Shown: piece by piece, positions 36,100 to 45,164 of the stretch
Numbering within the stretch: the stretch's first letter is position 1
Layout: the number at the start of each line of letters is the position of its first letter
DNA from: Delftia sp. PS-11
GTDB lineage: Bacteria; Pseudomonadota; Gammaproteobacteria; Burkholderiales; Burkholderiaceae_C
NCBI RefSeq assembly: GCF_029870285.1
Contig: NZ_JACSYA010000003.1
Span: forward strand, 191,812 to 255,811
Direction of reading: 5' to 3'
DNA: 64,000 nt
Position numbers and translations under genes: made by a program
The notes under the pieces: generated by a model
Seen by the model: the letters and a program-made list of their open reading frames with translations, nothing else
Database searches by the model: none
Told to the model about the DNA's origin: nothing

Positions 36100-37359
36100 T
36101 TAACGCAGGTTCACCAGGGTCGAGAACACCTGGTCCTGGGTCTTGATGGCCTGGGCGCTGGACTGGTAGGCCCGCTGCGCGGTCATCATGTTCACCAGTT
36201 CTGCCGTCAGATCCACATTGGAATCCTCCAGCGCGCCAGCCTGCAGCGTGCCCAGCGTGCCCGTCTGTGCCAGACCGGCCACGGCCAGGCCCGACTCGGC
36301 GGTGGCCACCCACTTGTTGTTGCCCGTAGAAGCCAGGCCCTGGGGATTGGTGAAGGAGGCCAGTGCCAGCTGGCCTTCCGTGCGCTTGACACCGTTGGAG
36401 TAGCTGGCCACGACGGAGCCGTCGCCGCTGATGCTGATGCCGGTCATCGAGCCGGCGGTGTAGCCGTTTTGCTTGTTATCGTTGACGGCGAACTTGGTGC
36501 CGAACTGGGTGACCTTGGACAGGTCCAGGGCAAAGTCGATGGTGGCCGGCGTCGGGTTATTGGGGTTGTTGGTCGCGTCCAGCGAAATGTTGATCGCGGG
36601 CAGCGGATTGGGTGTGGGGTTGCCCGATGCATCGAAGGCAATGGTGGCCACAGGGCTGCCAGGGGCCTGCACGGTTTCATCCAGCGTGGTGTAGACCTCC
36701 CAGGTATTGGCCGTGGCGGACTTCACAAAGTACAGGCTCAGGGGTGTTGCCACGCCCTGGGTGTCATACACATTGAGCGAGGTGCCATAGGTGGCACGTG
36801 GCGTGGCAGGAATCGGCGGGGTTGCTGCCGCGTCGCCAGCGCCTACCTGGGCGCGTGCATCCAGGTTCATGTTGACGCTTACCTCGGTCGTGGTCTTGGC
36901 TGCCATGGTCTGGCCCGGCGAGAACACCATGGGCACCGGCGGCTGGCCGGTCTGGGCCTTGCCGGTCACTGTGTCCACGGGGTAGCCCAGCACCTGGTCG
37001 CCGGTCAGCGTCTTCAGATTGCCGGCCTTGTCGGTATTGAAGTTGCCGGCGCGCGTGAAGGCGGAGCTGCCATCGGGCTGGCGCAGCATGAAAAAGCCGT
37101 TGCCGTTGATGGCCACATCCAGGTTGTTGCCTGTGGAGGTGATGCCGCCTTGCTTGAACTGCTGCGTCACCGCGCCCACGGACACGCCGATACCCACGGA
37201 CTGGCCGCTGGCCGAACCCGATGCGCTGGCCATGGCTTCGGAGAATTCGGTGCGCGAGGCCTTGAAGCCCGTGGTGCCCGAGTTGGCGATGTTGTGGCCG
37301 ATCACATCCAGGTTCCTGGAGGCGGCGTTCAGGCCGGAGAGGGCTTGTTGGAAACTCAT
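36100..37359 (-). CDS. flgE: Flagellar hook protein FlgE
   Basis: FlgE polymerises into the hook. The 419-residue product has the N-terminal signature MSFQQALSGLNAASRNLDVI with GHNIANSGTTGFKASRTEFS, the [20 protein letters not shown] block, a variable outer domain (about 150-330) and the C-terminal helix LTAELVNMMTAQRAYQSSAQ. Length is typical. Confidence 0.97.
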   Translation of the reverse strand: MSFQQALSGLNAASRNLDVIGHNIANSGTTGFKASRTEFSEAMASASGSASGQSVGIGVSVGAVTQQFKQGGITSTGNNLDVAINGNGFFMLRQPDGSSAFTRAGNFNTDKAGNLKTLTGDQVLGYPVDTVTGKAQTGQPPVPMVFSPGQTMAAKTTTEVSVNMNLDARAQVGAGDAAATPPIPATPRATYGTSLNVYDTQGVATPLSLYFVKSATANTWEVYTTLDETVQAPGSPVATIAFDASGNPTPNPLPAINISLDATNNPNNPTPATIDFALDLSKVTQFGTKFAVNDNKQNGYTAGSMTGISISGDGSVVASYSNGVKRTEGQLALASFTNPQGLASTGNNKWVATAESGLAVAGLAQTGTLGTLQAGALEDSNVDLTAELVNMMTAQRAYQSSAQAIKTQDQVFSTLVNLR

Positions 37360-37402
37360 GGTGTACTCCTGCGGGACGGGTGAATTTGGGGTGGTCGGGG
37401 CG

Positions 37403-38068
37403 TCAATAGACGGCCTTGACGGACGAGTAGGCGACGTTGCTGCCGTTGTCCAGCTCCAGGCTCAGTGCGCCGTTGTTGGAACTGGTGGCGATCACGGAAT
37501 GGGGTGCGAACGTGGTGGCCGCGACGGGCGTGGCGCCATTGGCCGCCTGCACCGCGTAGCGCAGCTGCGAGGCATCGCCTGTGTACTTGCTGGCATCCCA
37601 GGTGAAGTAGTTGCGTCCTGCAGCGGCGCTGCCCAGGTCGATGGTGTCCACCAACTGCCCGCTGGCCGTGGTGATCTGCACCTTGGTGCTGGCGGCTGCG
37701 TCCGAGAGGTCGAATGCCGCCGTGTATTTGTTGTCCTTGCCCGCGCCCAGGGTGTTGCCCTCGGTCAGCACGGTGCGGCCGATCATCTGCGTGCCCTGCA
37801 GCACCTGCATGGCCGTGAACTGCCCGGCCATGCTCTGCATGGTCTGGTTGAGCTGCTGTATCCCGGTCACGGTGTTGATCTGCGCCATCTGCGAGGTCAT
37901 CTGCGCGTTGTCCACCGGGTTCATGGGGTCCTGGTTCTGCAGCTGCGCAACCAGCAGTTTCAGGAACCGGTCCTGTGCTGCATTCGGATCGGTGACCGAG
38001 TTGCTGTTGGAGGTGCTGGTGCTGCTGGAGGTGCCGCTGGTACTGCCGACGCCGCTGGTTGTGGTCAT
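37403..38068 (-). CDS. flgD: Hook cap protein FlgD
   Basis: FlgD is the hook-assembly scaffold. The 221-residue protein has a Ser/Thr-rich first 25 residues, then the conserved FlgD segment AAQDRFLKLLVAQLQNQDPM and MTSQMAQINTVTGIQQLNQT, then a FLG-like/Ig fold (for example GRNYFTWDASKYTGD). It sits between flgC and flgE. Confidence 0.96.
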   Translation of the reverse strand: MTTTSGVGSTSGTSSSTSTSNSNSVTDPNAAQDRFLKLLVAQLQNQDPMNPVDNAQMTSQMAQINTVTGIQQLNQTMQSMAGQFTAMQVLQGTQMIGRTVLTEGNTLGAGKDNKYTAAFDLSDAAASTKVQITTASGQLVDTIDLGSAAAGRNYFTWDASKYTGDASQLRYAVQAANGATPVAATTFAPHSVIATSSNNGALSLELDNGSNVAYSSVKAVY

Positions 38069-38099
38069 GGAAACTCCTGGGAAATGGTCGGGCCGGGGC

Positions 38100-38504
38100 T
38101 TATTGGCCCATCTGCAGCGTCTTGAGCAGCAGCGACTTGGTCGTATTCATGACCTCGACGTTGTTCTGGTAGGAGCGCGAGGCCGAGATCATGTTGACCA
38201 TCTCGTCCACGGCGCTGACGTTGGAGTGCGTCACATAGCCCTCGGCATCGGCCAATGGATGCTGGGGGTCATGCAGGCGGCGGCCCGGGGTGGTGTCCTG
38301 GCTGATGGCGCTGACGCGCACGCCCGAGGAACCTTCCTCGCCCATGGGCACGGTCTGGAAGACGACCTGGCGCGCCTGGTATGCCTTGCCGTCCGGACCG
38401 GCCACGGCATCGACGTTGGCCAGATTCGAGGCCACGACGTTCAGGCGCTGGGATTGGGCGCTGACGGCGCTGCCGGAGATGCTGAAGATGGAGAACATGG
38501 ACAT
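38100..38504 (-). CDS. flgC: Proximal rod protein FlgC
   Basis: FlgC is a proximal rod subunit. The 134-residue product has the rod-family N-terminus (SISGSAVSAQSQRLNVVASN, LANVDAVAG) and C-terminus (SAVDEMVNMISASRSYQNNV, MNTTKSLLLKTLQMGQ). It is 32 bases after flgB. Size fits the family. Confidence 0.96.
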   Translation of the reverse strand: MSMFSIFSISGSAVSAQSQRLNVVASNLANVDAVAGPDGKAYQARQVVFQTVPMGEEGSSGVRVSAISQDTTPGRRLHDPQHPLADAEGYVTHSNVSAVDEMVNMISASRSYQNNVEVMNTTKSLLLKTLQMGQ

Positions 38505-38536
38505 GGAAAGACTCCTGTGGTCTGCAAGGCGGCTTG

Positions 38537-38950
38537 TTACTGGCCCTGAATGGCGCTGAGCATGGTCTTGGCCTGGCCGTTCAGAAAGCGCAGCGTGGCT
38601 TCGTAGCGCACCGCGTTGTCGACGAAGTTCGCGCGCTCGCGGTCCAGGTCGACGGTGTTGTTGTCAAGGTTGGGCTGGGCCTGCACCGAGTAGCCCAGGT
38701 GGCTTTGCGCGCTCTCGCCCGATGCAGCGGCTGGCAACGGGATATGGCCCTGGTGGCTGGTGCTGGCCAGCGTCATGGGCGAGGGCGGCGATGTGACCGA
38801 CTGCAGTGCCTCGCGGAAGTTGTAGTCGCGGGCCACATAGCCGGGCGTGTCGGCATTGGCGATGTTGCTGGCGATCGCGCGCTGGCGCTCGGCGCGCAGC
38901 ACCAGTGCCTTGCTCTGGAAATCCAGCCGTTCGTTCATCTTGTCGATCAT
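38537..38950 (-). CDS. flgB: Proximal rod protein FlgB
   Basis: FlgB is the first rod subunit after FliE. The 137-residue protein has the signature ALVLRAERQRAIASNIANAD followed by TPGYVARDYNFREAL, and ends RFLNGQAKTMLSAIQGQ. It is the first gene of the flgB-flgL run and is divergent from flgA. Confidence 0.96.
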   Translation of the reverse strand: MIDKMNERLDFQSKALVLRAERQRAIASNIANADTPGYVARDYNFREALQSVTSPPSPMTLASTSHQGHIPLPAAASGESAQSHLGYSVQAQPNLDNNTVDLDRERANFVDNAVRYEATLRFLNGQAKTMLSAIQGQ

Positions 38951-39180
38951 GTCGGCCTCGCCCTCGGGAGATGTGTTCGGTTGACGAAATGGCTGCAGCC
39001 CACGGACTGCGGCATGCGCCGATTATGGAAATCGGGCGCTGCGGCTAAAGCGCGAAGAACGCGCGTTTGCCCGCGCAGTTCGGTGCTTCGGAAAAGCCCG
39101 GCCGTCCTATATTTGCTGACATTGCCTGTGGCGCTCTGGCCTGTCCTGACGGGGTGCCCATGTGCCTGTCAGGAGCTGCC

Positions 39181-39939
39181 ATGTCCTTGTTTCGCACCGA
39201 TCGTCCGCCGTTCACCGTCCGCGCTGCCTGTCTGGCGCGTGCGGCGCTGGCCGTGGCTGCCGCCGCAGGCGGCGCGTTGCTGGCGCAGCCTGCCGCTGCG
39301 CAGGATGGCACGGCCCAGCTCATGCAGATCGGCCAGCGCTTTGCCGACGAAGCCCTCAAGCAGGGGCAGGCGGGCGGCATGCCGCTGCGCATGGAGGTGC
39401 AGATCGGCCAGCTGGACTCCCGCCTGCGCCTGGCCGCCTGCGCCAAGGTCGAACCCTATCTGCCTGCGGGCTCGCGCCTGTGGGGCCGCACCCGGCTGGG
39501 CCTGCGTTGCCTGCAGGGCGCCGTGGCCTGGAATGTGTTCCTGCCTATTACCGTCAAAGCATGGGGCCCTGCCTGGGTGTTGCAAAATGGCGTCGCTTCG
39601 GGCCGTGCGCTGACCGCTGGCGATGCCGTGCAGGCCGAGGTGGACTGGGCTGAAGATTCCGCTGCCGTTTACGCCAATCCTGCTGACTGGATCGGTTTGG
39701 TGGCTGCCCGGCCGCTTTCCGCCGGGCAGGCGCTGCGGCAGAACATGTTGCGTCCACCGGCCCTTTTTGCCGCTGGTGCCGAGGTGCGTGTCATGGTCAG
39801 CGGGGGCGGTTTTGCCGTCACCTCCTCGGGCAAGGCCATGGCCGCTGCCGGAGAAGGCCAGACAGTACGTGTTCGCATGGATAATGGGCGCCTCATCTCC
39901 GGGGTGGTGAACCCCGAGGGCGTCGTACTGGTTCAGTAA
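39181..39939 (+). CDS. flgA: P-ring assembly chaperone FlgA
   Basis: FlgA is the periplasmic chaperone for the FlgI P-ring. From ATG 39181 (AGGAG 6 bases before it) the precursor is 252 residues, with a signal peptide ending near AQPAAAQ, and the SAF-like C-terminal domain (ADWIGLVAARPLSAGQALRQ and GEGQTVRVRMDNGRLISG). The frame runs further upstream, but the signal peptide and ribosome site fix the start. flgM follows 82 bases downstream behind its own promoter. Confidence 0.95.
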   Translation: MSLFRTDRPPFTVRAACLARAALAVAAAAGGALLAQPAAAQDGTAQLMQIGQRFADEALKQGQAGGMPLRMEVQIGQLDSRLRLAACAKVEPYLPAGSRLWGRTRLGLRCLQGAVAWNVFLPITVKAWGPAWVLQNGVASGRALTAGDAVQAEVDWAEDSAAVYANPADWIGLVAARPLSAGQALRQNMLRPPALFAAGAEVRVMVSGGGFAVTSSGKAMAAAGEGQTVRVRMDNGRLISGVVNPEGVVLVQ

Positions 39940-39949
39940 AAAATAGCCC

Positions 39950-39976
39950 TCAAGTTCCATCCCAGGCGGCCGAAAG
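39950..39976 (+). promoter_or_regulatory. Sigma-28 type promoter of flgM
   Basis: TCAAGTTC (39950-39957), an 11-base spacer and GCCGAAAG (39969-39976) match TAAAGTTT-N11-GCCGATAA at 6/8 in each box, 45 bases before flgM. The -35 is close to that of the fliD promoter in this window (TCAAGTTT). A class III promoter for flgM is known in enterobacteria. Confidence 0.65.
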
Positions 39977-40021
39977 TTAGGCTACAGCGCCCTGCACCGC
40001 CGGGGTGATTGGAGAATCAAT

Positions 40022-40345
40022 ATGAAAATAGGTCAAAAACCGGAACTGCCCGCTGGTGGGCCGCAAGCTGTTGTCAACAAGCAGCACACCAAGACCGCGA
40101 GCGCCGTTGCCACTGAAGAATCGAGCCAGGTTGCGCCCGCCAAGGCTGCAGGCGTGCCTGTGTCGTTTTCCCTGTCGGCGCGTGCTCTGGATCAGACCGG
40201 CCGCGCCAGCGATGACTTTGATGCCAACCGCGTCAAGGAAATCCGCGAAGCCATTGCCAACGGCACGTTCCGCGTGAACGCCGAAGCGGTGGCAAGCAAG
40301 CTGCTGGCCAACTCCGAGGAATTCCTCTCGTACTCGCGCGCCTGA
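40022..40345 (+). CDS. flgM: Anti-sigma-28 factor FlgM
   Basis: FlgM binds FliA until it is exported through the finished hook. The 107-residue protein has a polar, probably disordered N-terminus (MKIGQKPELPAGGPQAV) and the sigma-binding C-terminal helices (FDANRVKEIREAIANGTFRV, VASKLLANSEEFLSYSRA). GGAG lies 7 bases before the ATG. It precedes flgN. Confidence 0.95.
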   Translation: MKIGQKPELPAGGPQAVVNKQHTKTASAVATEESSQVAPAKAAGVPVSFSLSARALDQTGRASDDFDANRVKEIREAIANGTFRVNAEAVASKLLANSEEFLSYSRA

Positions 40346-40377
40346 GCGCCGGGCACTTTTTCAGCGGGGTCTGATTC

Positions 40378-40752
40378 ATGACGCTCAAAGAGATGCTCGA
40401 TTCCCTGGACGCGGTGGTCCGGATGGTGTCCGCGTCCCTGTCATCGCGCAACGCCGACGCGCTGGAAAAATCCAGCGGCCGGCTGCGTGACGCCATGATG
40501 GCCTTCTCTGAACTTGCACGCCGTTTCGGTGCCGACGACTGGACGGACGAGCTGCGCCAGCGTGCGCGTACGCTGGGCGAGCAGATGTCGCTGCAGCGCG
40601 ACCAGCTGGCACGCATGTCGGTGGTTGCGCAGCACCAGGCGCAGGCGCTGGTGCCTCAGGTGGCCGGCGGCGATGCAACCTATGGTCGCAATCTCTATGG
40701 CCAGCCCCATGGCGGACCGGGGCGCGCCCGCATCTACCACGCCAAGAGTTGA
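40378..40752 (+). CDS. flgN: Flagellar export chaperone FlgN
   Basis: FlgN is the chaperone for FlgK and FlgL. The 124-residue protein is helical (TLKEMLDSLDAVVRMVSASL, SGRLRDAMMAFSELARRFGA) with a Gly/Tyr-rich tail (ATYGRNLYGQPHGG), the common FlgN form. It follows flgM by 32 bases and is followed by a terminator. Family conservation is low; position and length support the name. Confidence 0.88.
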   Translation: MTLKEMLDSLDAVVRMVSASLSSRNADALEKSSGRLRDAMMAFSELARRFGADDWTDELRQRARTLGEQMSLQRDQLARMSVVAQHQAQALVPQVAGGDATYGRNLYGQPHGGPGRARIYHAKS

Positions 40753-41120
40753 GTGTCTTTGGCGTGCCTGTGTGATGGCGCGCAGCAGTATGGCCTTATC
40801 CCGCTTCGGCGGGTTTTTTGCTTTGTGGGTCGGGTAGTGGCGCAGTTGCCATCCTGTACATGGATGGACGCTGTGGCCTGATGTGCCCACCTTGGGCGAT
40901 GGTATGTGCTGATGGCGCTTTTGCACCCTTGCGGTGCATCTGTGGTGGCGCAGCGCAGGACTGGCGTGGCTGGCGGATGTAGATACATGCACAGGTGCAT
41001 GCGGCCATGGCGGGTATGCCAATGCCTTCGCGCCTGGATCGTCTGTGTGGTGCGCGCACCATGGCCGAAGCGGCGCCGCCCTGGCGCTTGCTCGGCAGAT
41101 GCGGGGGGGAATGCAGGTCT
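40753..41120. other. Gap between convergent flgN and fliE
   Basis: These 368 bases separate the convergent flgN and fliE genes. They hold a Rho-independent terminator for flgN at 40800-40819 and a small stem TGCACC/GGTGCA near 40922-40938. No gene is supported. Confidence 0.6.
40800..40819 (+). terminator. Rho-independent terminator after flgN
   Basis: CCCGC (40800-40804), TTCG loop, GCGGG (40809-40813) and TTTTTT (40814-40819): a UUCG-type tetraloop hairpin with a T-run. Confidence 0.85.
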
Positions 41121-41438
41121 TCAGACCTGCATGTTCATCACATCGGTATAGGCCTGCACCAGGCGGTTGCGCACCTGCATCGTTGCCTGGAAGCCGATCT
41201 GGGCCTTTTGCATGGCCACCATGGTTTCTTCCAGGCTGACTGCCGGGTTTTCCAGCTGCACTTCGCGCTGCAGCTGGCTGGAGTGGTTCTGCGCTGCGCT
41301 CACGGATTGCAGCGCGCCTTGCAGGGCCTGGCTGAATCCGCCAGCCGCCACTTTGGACGAAGCGTCGCCGGCGCCCACGCCTTTGGGAAGCTGGGTGCCA
41401 TACAGGGGAGAGGTGGTGCTGGGGATACGGAGGTCCAT
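41121..41438 (-). CDS. fliE: Basal body junction protein FliE
   Basis: FliE connects the MS ring to the rod. From ATG 41438 the product is 105 residues: an N-terminal variable part, then the conserved helices (FSQALQGALQSVSAAQNHSS, NPAVSLEETMVAMQKAQIGF, MQVRNRLVQAYTDVMNMQV). ATG 41450 is an alternative start with a poorer ribosome site. It is transcribed divergently from fliF, and a possible regulatory region with repeats lies between them. Confidence 0.95.
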   Translation of the reverse strand: MDLRIPSTTSPLYGTQLPKGVGAGDASSKVAAGGFSQALQGALQSVSAAQNHSSQLQREVQLENPAVSLEETMVAMQKAQIGFQATMQVRNRLVQAYTDVMNMQV

Positions 41439-41505
41439 GACACGTTCCATGGGAGTTTGCGATATGGGTTGAATCGTAGGGCGGGGCGTGTCCGTGCATC
41501 GGTGC

Positions 41506-41550
41506 GAATAGACGGTCAAACGGCGCGCTTATCGAGCGAACGTCAAACGG
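41506..41550. promoter_or_regulatory. Repeat-rich control region between fliE and fliF
   Basis: GAATAGACG (41506-41514) and CGCTTATC (41526-41533) lie 11 bases apart as loose inverted arms, and a direct repeat GTCAAACGG occurs at 41515-41523 and 41542-41550 (27-base period) around the second arm. Placement between the divergent fliE and fliF operons fits an activator site, possibly FlhDC. The function is inferred. Confidence 0.4.
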
Positions 41551-41623
41551 TGGACTTTCAATAATCCTCAGCACGCTAGGGCTCTGTCTGTGCAGGGGCC
41601 GAACGAACACACCTGGAACCAAG

Positions 41624-43321
41624 ATGTCTGCTGTAGCCGAAATCCCTGTCCCGAATGCCTCTCCCGTCCCCCAGCCTGCGCTGTCGCAGCGATGGACGGC
41701 CATGGACCGTGGCCAGCGCCTGCGCTGGGGTGCGTTGGCCGCACTGCTGGTTGTCGCCGTGGCGGCGGCGGCCATGTTCTACCGGCAGCCCGAGTACAAG
41801 GTGCTGTTTTCGGGCCTGAACGACAAGGACGGCGGCGCCATCGTCGCGCAGCTGTCGCAGATGAACGTGCCCTACCGGTATACCGAAGGCGGAGGGGCCA
41901 TTCTGATTCCTTCCGAGCGTGTGCATGACGTGCGCCTCAAGCTCGCCACCCAGGGCCTGCCCAAGGGCTCGGTGACGGGCTTCGAGCTGATGGAAAACAG
42001 CAAGTTCGGCATCACCCAGTTCCAGGAACGGCTCAATTTCCAGCGTGGCCTTGAGGGCGAGCTGACCCGCTCCATCCAGGCACTGGCCGCCGTGCAAAGC
42101 GCCCGTGTCCACCTGGCCCTGCCCAATCAGAACGGGTTCTTCCGCGAGCAGCAAAAGCCTTCGGCATCGGTACTGCTGAGCCTGCACCCGGGCCGCGTGC
42201 TTGACCGTGCGCAGATTGCCGGCATCGTTCATCTCGTGGCCTCCAGCGTGCCCGAGATGTCGCCTACGGCAGTCAGCGTGCTCGACGACTCGGGCAAGCT
42301 GCTGTCGCAGTCGCCTGACAACAACAGCGCGATCGAGCTGCAGCAGCTGGCCTACACCCAGCAGATCGAACAGCAGTATGTGCGCCGCATTCTCGAAATC
42401 CTCGAGCCTGTGGTCGGCAAGAACAATGTCAAGGCCCAGGTCTCTGCCGAGATGGACTTCAGCCAGACCGAGCTGACTTCCGAACAGCACCGCCCCAATC
42501 AGACCGCCGATGCCGGCGTGGTGCGCAGCCAGCAGGTGGTGGAAAGCACGGGCGAGCAAAAGCCGCCCCAGCCCACCGGCATCCCTGGTGCAACCAGCAA
42601 TCAGCCGCCCCAGAACGCCACGGCCGCCATCAACGGCGCCAACCCTGCGCCCCAGGCTGCCGATGGCCAGAACGCCGTGCGCTCTGCCAGCAAGCGCGAG
42701 TCCATCACCAACTACGAGGTGGACAAGACCGTGCGCCACACCCGGGGCAGCACGGGCAGCATCAAGCGCCTGACCGCCGCAGTCGTCATCAACACCCCGG
42801 CAGTGGCCGCTGCCGCTCCTGCTGGTGCCGATCCCGCAGCCGCAGCAGCGGCAGCCGCCGCCGCGCGTGCCGCAGCAGCCAAACAGCAGGAGCAACTGCT
42901 GGCGCTGGTGCGCGAGACCGTGGGCTACAGCTCCGATCGCGGCGACTCCGTGAACGTGGTCAGCACCCCCTTCGTGCAGGACGAGGCGCCGCCCGAGCTG
43001 CCGCTGTGGCGCCAGCCTGAGGTGCAGGCCATGGCCCGCAGCCTGGGCATCCCGATCGGCCTGGCACTGTTTGGCGCCATCGTGCTGCTGGGCCTGGTGC
43101 GCCCGATGATCAAGAACCGCAAGGGCAATGCAGTGGGTGGCCAGCTCAACGCCATCGAAGGCGATGCGCTCGACCGTCCGGCCCTGCCGGCGCCGTCCAC
43201 CGAGCTTTCTCCGACACAGGAGCAGCAGCGTCTGGAGCAGGCGCGCCAGCTGGCCAAGCAAAACCCGATTGCAGTGGCCAACATCGTCAAAACCTGGATC
43301 AACGGCGAGGCCGCCTCCTGA
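41624..43321 (+). CDS. fliF: Flagellar MS-ring protein FliF
   Basis: FliF forms the MS ring. The 565-residue protein has an N-terminal transmembrane segment (about 40-60), the YscJ-like ring domain (FSGLNDKDGGAIVAQLSQMN, GSVTGFELMENSKFGITQFQ), the periplasmic RBM3 region with a Pro/Ala-rich insert, a second membrane segment (about 470-490) and a C-terminal FliG-binding tail (QLAKQNPIAVANIVKTWING). It heads the fliF-fliR run. Confidence 0.97.
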   Translation: MSAVAEIPVPNASPVPQPALSQRWTAMDRGQRLRWGALAALLVVAVAAAAMFYRQPEYKVLFSGLNDKDGGAIVAQLSQMNVPYRYTEGGGAILIPSERVHDVRLKLATQGLPKGSVTGFELMENSKFGITQFQERLNFQRGLEGELTRSIQALAAVQSARVHLALPNQNGFFREQQKPSASVLLSLHPGRVLDRAQIAGIVHLVASSVPEMSPTAVSVLDDSGKLLSQSPDNNSAIELQQLAYTQQIEQQYVRRILEILEPVVGKNNVKAQVSAEMDFSQTELTSEQHRPNQTADAGVVRSQQVVESTGEQKPPQPTGIPGATSNQPPQNATAAINGANPAPQAADGQNAVRSASKRESITNYEVDKTVRHTRGSTGSIKRLTAAVVINTPAVAAAAPAGADPAAAAAAAAAARAAAAKQQEQLLALVRETVGYSSDRGDSVNVVSTPFVQDEAPPELPLWRQPEVQAMARSLGIPIGLALFGAIVLLGLVRPMIKNRKGNAVGGQLNAIEGDALDRPALPAPSTELSPTQEQQRLEQARQLAKQNPIAVANIVKTWINGEAAS

Positions 43322-43348
43322 GGCCCCGCATTAACGGATTGCTGAGAT

Positions 43349-44344
43349 ATGGATGAACGAGGCCTGAACGACGCCGCCATCTTGCTTGTCTCCCTGGGCG
43401 AGGAAGAGGCTGCAGAGGTGTTCAAGCACCTCACGCCCAAGGAAGTGCAAAAGCTCGGTGAGACGATTGCGCACATGCGTGGCGTCTCGCGCGAGAAGGT
43501 GGACTTCGTCATCAACCGGTTTGCCGACGACGCGGCAGCGCAGAGCCTGCTCGTGGACGACGCCAGCGGCTACGTGCGTTCGGTGCTCAAGCGTGCGCTG
43601 GGCGACGACAAGGCCGCGCTGCTGATCGACCGCATCTTGCAGGGTGGCGACGTCTCCGGCATCGAAAGCCTCAAGTGGATGGATCCGCTGTCGGTGGCCG
43701 AACTGCTGCGCAACGAACACCCGCAGATCGTGGCAGCCATCCTCGTGCACCTGGAGTACGAGCATGCTGCGGCCGTGCTCATGCAGCTTCCGGAGCGCTT
43801 TCGCAGCGAAGTCATGCTGCGCGTGGCCACGCTCGAAGGCATTCAGCCGACAGCGCTCAAGGACCTCAACGAGGTACTGTTCAAGGTGCTGGCAGGCGGC
43901 GACAAGATCCGCAAGACCTCCCTGGGCGGCGTCAAGACGGCGGCCGAGATGATCAACAACCTCGGCGGCAATGCCGACGTGGCCGTGCTCGACACCATCC
44001 GCAACTACGACCCGGACCTGGCCCAGAAGATCATGGACAAGATGTTCGTGTTCGACGACCTGGTCAAGCTCGACGACCGTTCGGTGCAGCTGGTGCTGCG
44101 CGAGGTGGTGTCCGAGACGCTGATCGTCGCGCTCAAGGGCGGCTCGATGGAGGTGCGCGACAAGATCCTGGCCAACATGTCCATGCGCGCTGCCGAATCG
44201 CTGCGCGAAGACCTCGACGGCCGCGGCCCCATGCGTCTGTCCGAAGTGGAAGCCCAGCAAAAGGAAATCCTCAAGGTGGTGCGCCGTTTGGCCGAAGAAG
44301 GCCAAATCACCATAGGCGGTGGTGCGGAGGACAGTTATGTCTAG
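43349..44344 (+). CDS. fliG: Flagellar motor switch protein FliG
   Basis: FliG is the switch protein that contacts MotA. The 331-residue product has the N-terminal FliF-binding domain (DAAILLVSLGEEEAAEVFKH), the middle domain with EHPQIVAAILVHL (HPQ), and the C-terminal torque helix (VQLVLREVVSETLIVALKGG, MRAAESLREDLDGRGPMRLS) with the charged residues expected. It overlaps fliH by 8 bases. Confidence 0.97.
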   Translation: MDERGLNDAAILLVSLGEEEAAEVFKHLTPKEVQKLGETIAHMRGVSREKVDFVINRFADDAAAQSLLVDDASGYVRSVLKRALGDDKAALLIDRILQGGDVSGIESLKWMDPLSVAELLRNEHPQIVAAILVHLEYEHAAAVLMQLPERFRSEVMLRVATLEGIQPTALKDLNEVLFKVLAGGDKIRKTSLGGVKTAAEMINNLGGNADVAVLDTIRNYDPDLAQKIMDKMFVFDDLVKLDDRSVQLVLREVVSETLIVALKGGSMEVRDKILANMSMRAAESLREDLDGRGPMRLSEVEAQQKEILKVVRRLAEEGQITIGGGAEDSYV

Positions 44345-45164
44345 CGGAGTGCACTCACGCTTCATTCCAGCCGAGGAAATCGAGGACGGCCAGGTCGTGC
44401 AATGGCGCTTTGGCGCCGTGGAAAGCGCGCCACAGGCCGATGCAGCTGTGGTGATGCCAGTGTTCCAGCGCCTGTCCATGTCTGGCCTGCCCGAGGTGCC
44501 ACAGAACGCCACTGCGCACACTTCCCCGGTCGTTCTGGAGCATCAGCAGGCTCAAGAGCCGCCCTCCGAGCCGGCCGCACCCGCCTGGGACGAGGCCCAG
44601 CTGCAGCAGATGCTGGAGCAGGCCCACGCCGAAGGCCGTGCCCAGGGCCAGGAAGAAGGCCGCCAGGAAGCGCAGCAGCAATGGCAGCAGCACATGGATG
44701 CCTATGTGGCCGGTGCCGGCCGCGAGGCGGCGCAGCGTGCCGAAAGCATGCTGTCCGCACTGGATGCCAGCCTGCGCCAGCTGCAATCCGGCATGGCCCA
44801 GGAGCTGCTGCAGCTGGCCTGTGACATTGCGCGCCAGGTCGTGCGCCAGGAACTGCGCAGCCAGCCCCAGGCACTGCTGCCCGTGGTGCGCGAAGCGCTG
44901 GACATGCTCGTATCCGAGAACCGCCCAGCCATGGTGCGCCTGAATCCTGTGGATTTTGCTGCATTGGACGAAGCACTGCGCGCCGAACACGGCGCGCACG
45001 GCAAGGTCCAATGGAGCAGCGATGCCAGCGTTGCTCCGGGTGACGTGCGTGTGGACTCCGGCGGATCGCAGATCGATGCCGGCCTGGACAAACGCTGGCG
45101 CCGTGCCGTGGCTGCCCTCGGTCTGGTCTCCACCTGGTACGACGGAGAGCAGCATGGCGGCTGA
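44337..45164 (+). CDS. fliH: Flagellar export ATPase regulator FliH
   Basis: FliH is the stator-like regulator of the FliI ATPase. From ATG 44337 the protein is 275 residues: short N-terminus ([20 protein letters not shown]), a Gln/Glu-rich coiled coil (about 80-130, including [20 protein letters not shown]), and the C-terminal V-ATPase E-like domain ([20 protein letters not shown]). It begins 8 bases before the fliG stop and ends 11 bases into fliI. Confidence 0.94.
   Translation: MSSGVHSRFIPAEEIEDGQVVQWRFGAVESAPQADAAVVMPVFQRLSMSGLPEVPQNATAHTSPVVLEHQQAQEPPSEPAAPAWDEAQLQQMLEQAHAEGRAQGQEEGRQEAQQQWQQHMDAYVAGAGREAAQRAESMLSALDASLRQLQSGMAQELLQLACDIARQVVRQELRSQPQALLPVVREALDMLVSENRPAMVRLNPVDFAALDEALRAEHGAHGKVQWSSDASVAPGDVRVDSGGSQIDAGLDKRWRRAVAALGLVSTWYDGEQHGG

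Noticed and set aside
39045..39069. Imperfect inverted repeat between flgB and flgA as a further activator site
   Set aside because: CTAAAGCG and CGCGTTTG are only partly complementary and match the flhB and fliF sites poorly; too weak to list as a feature.
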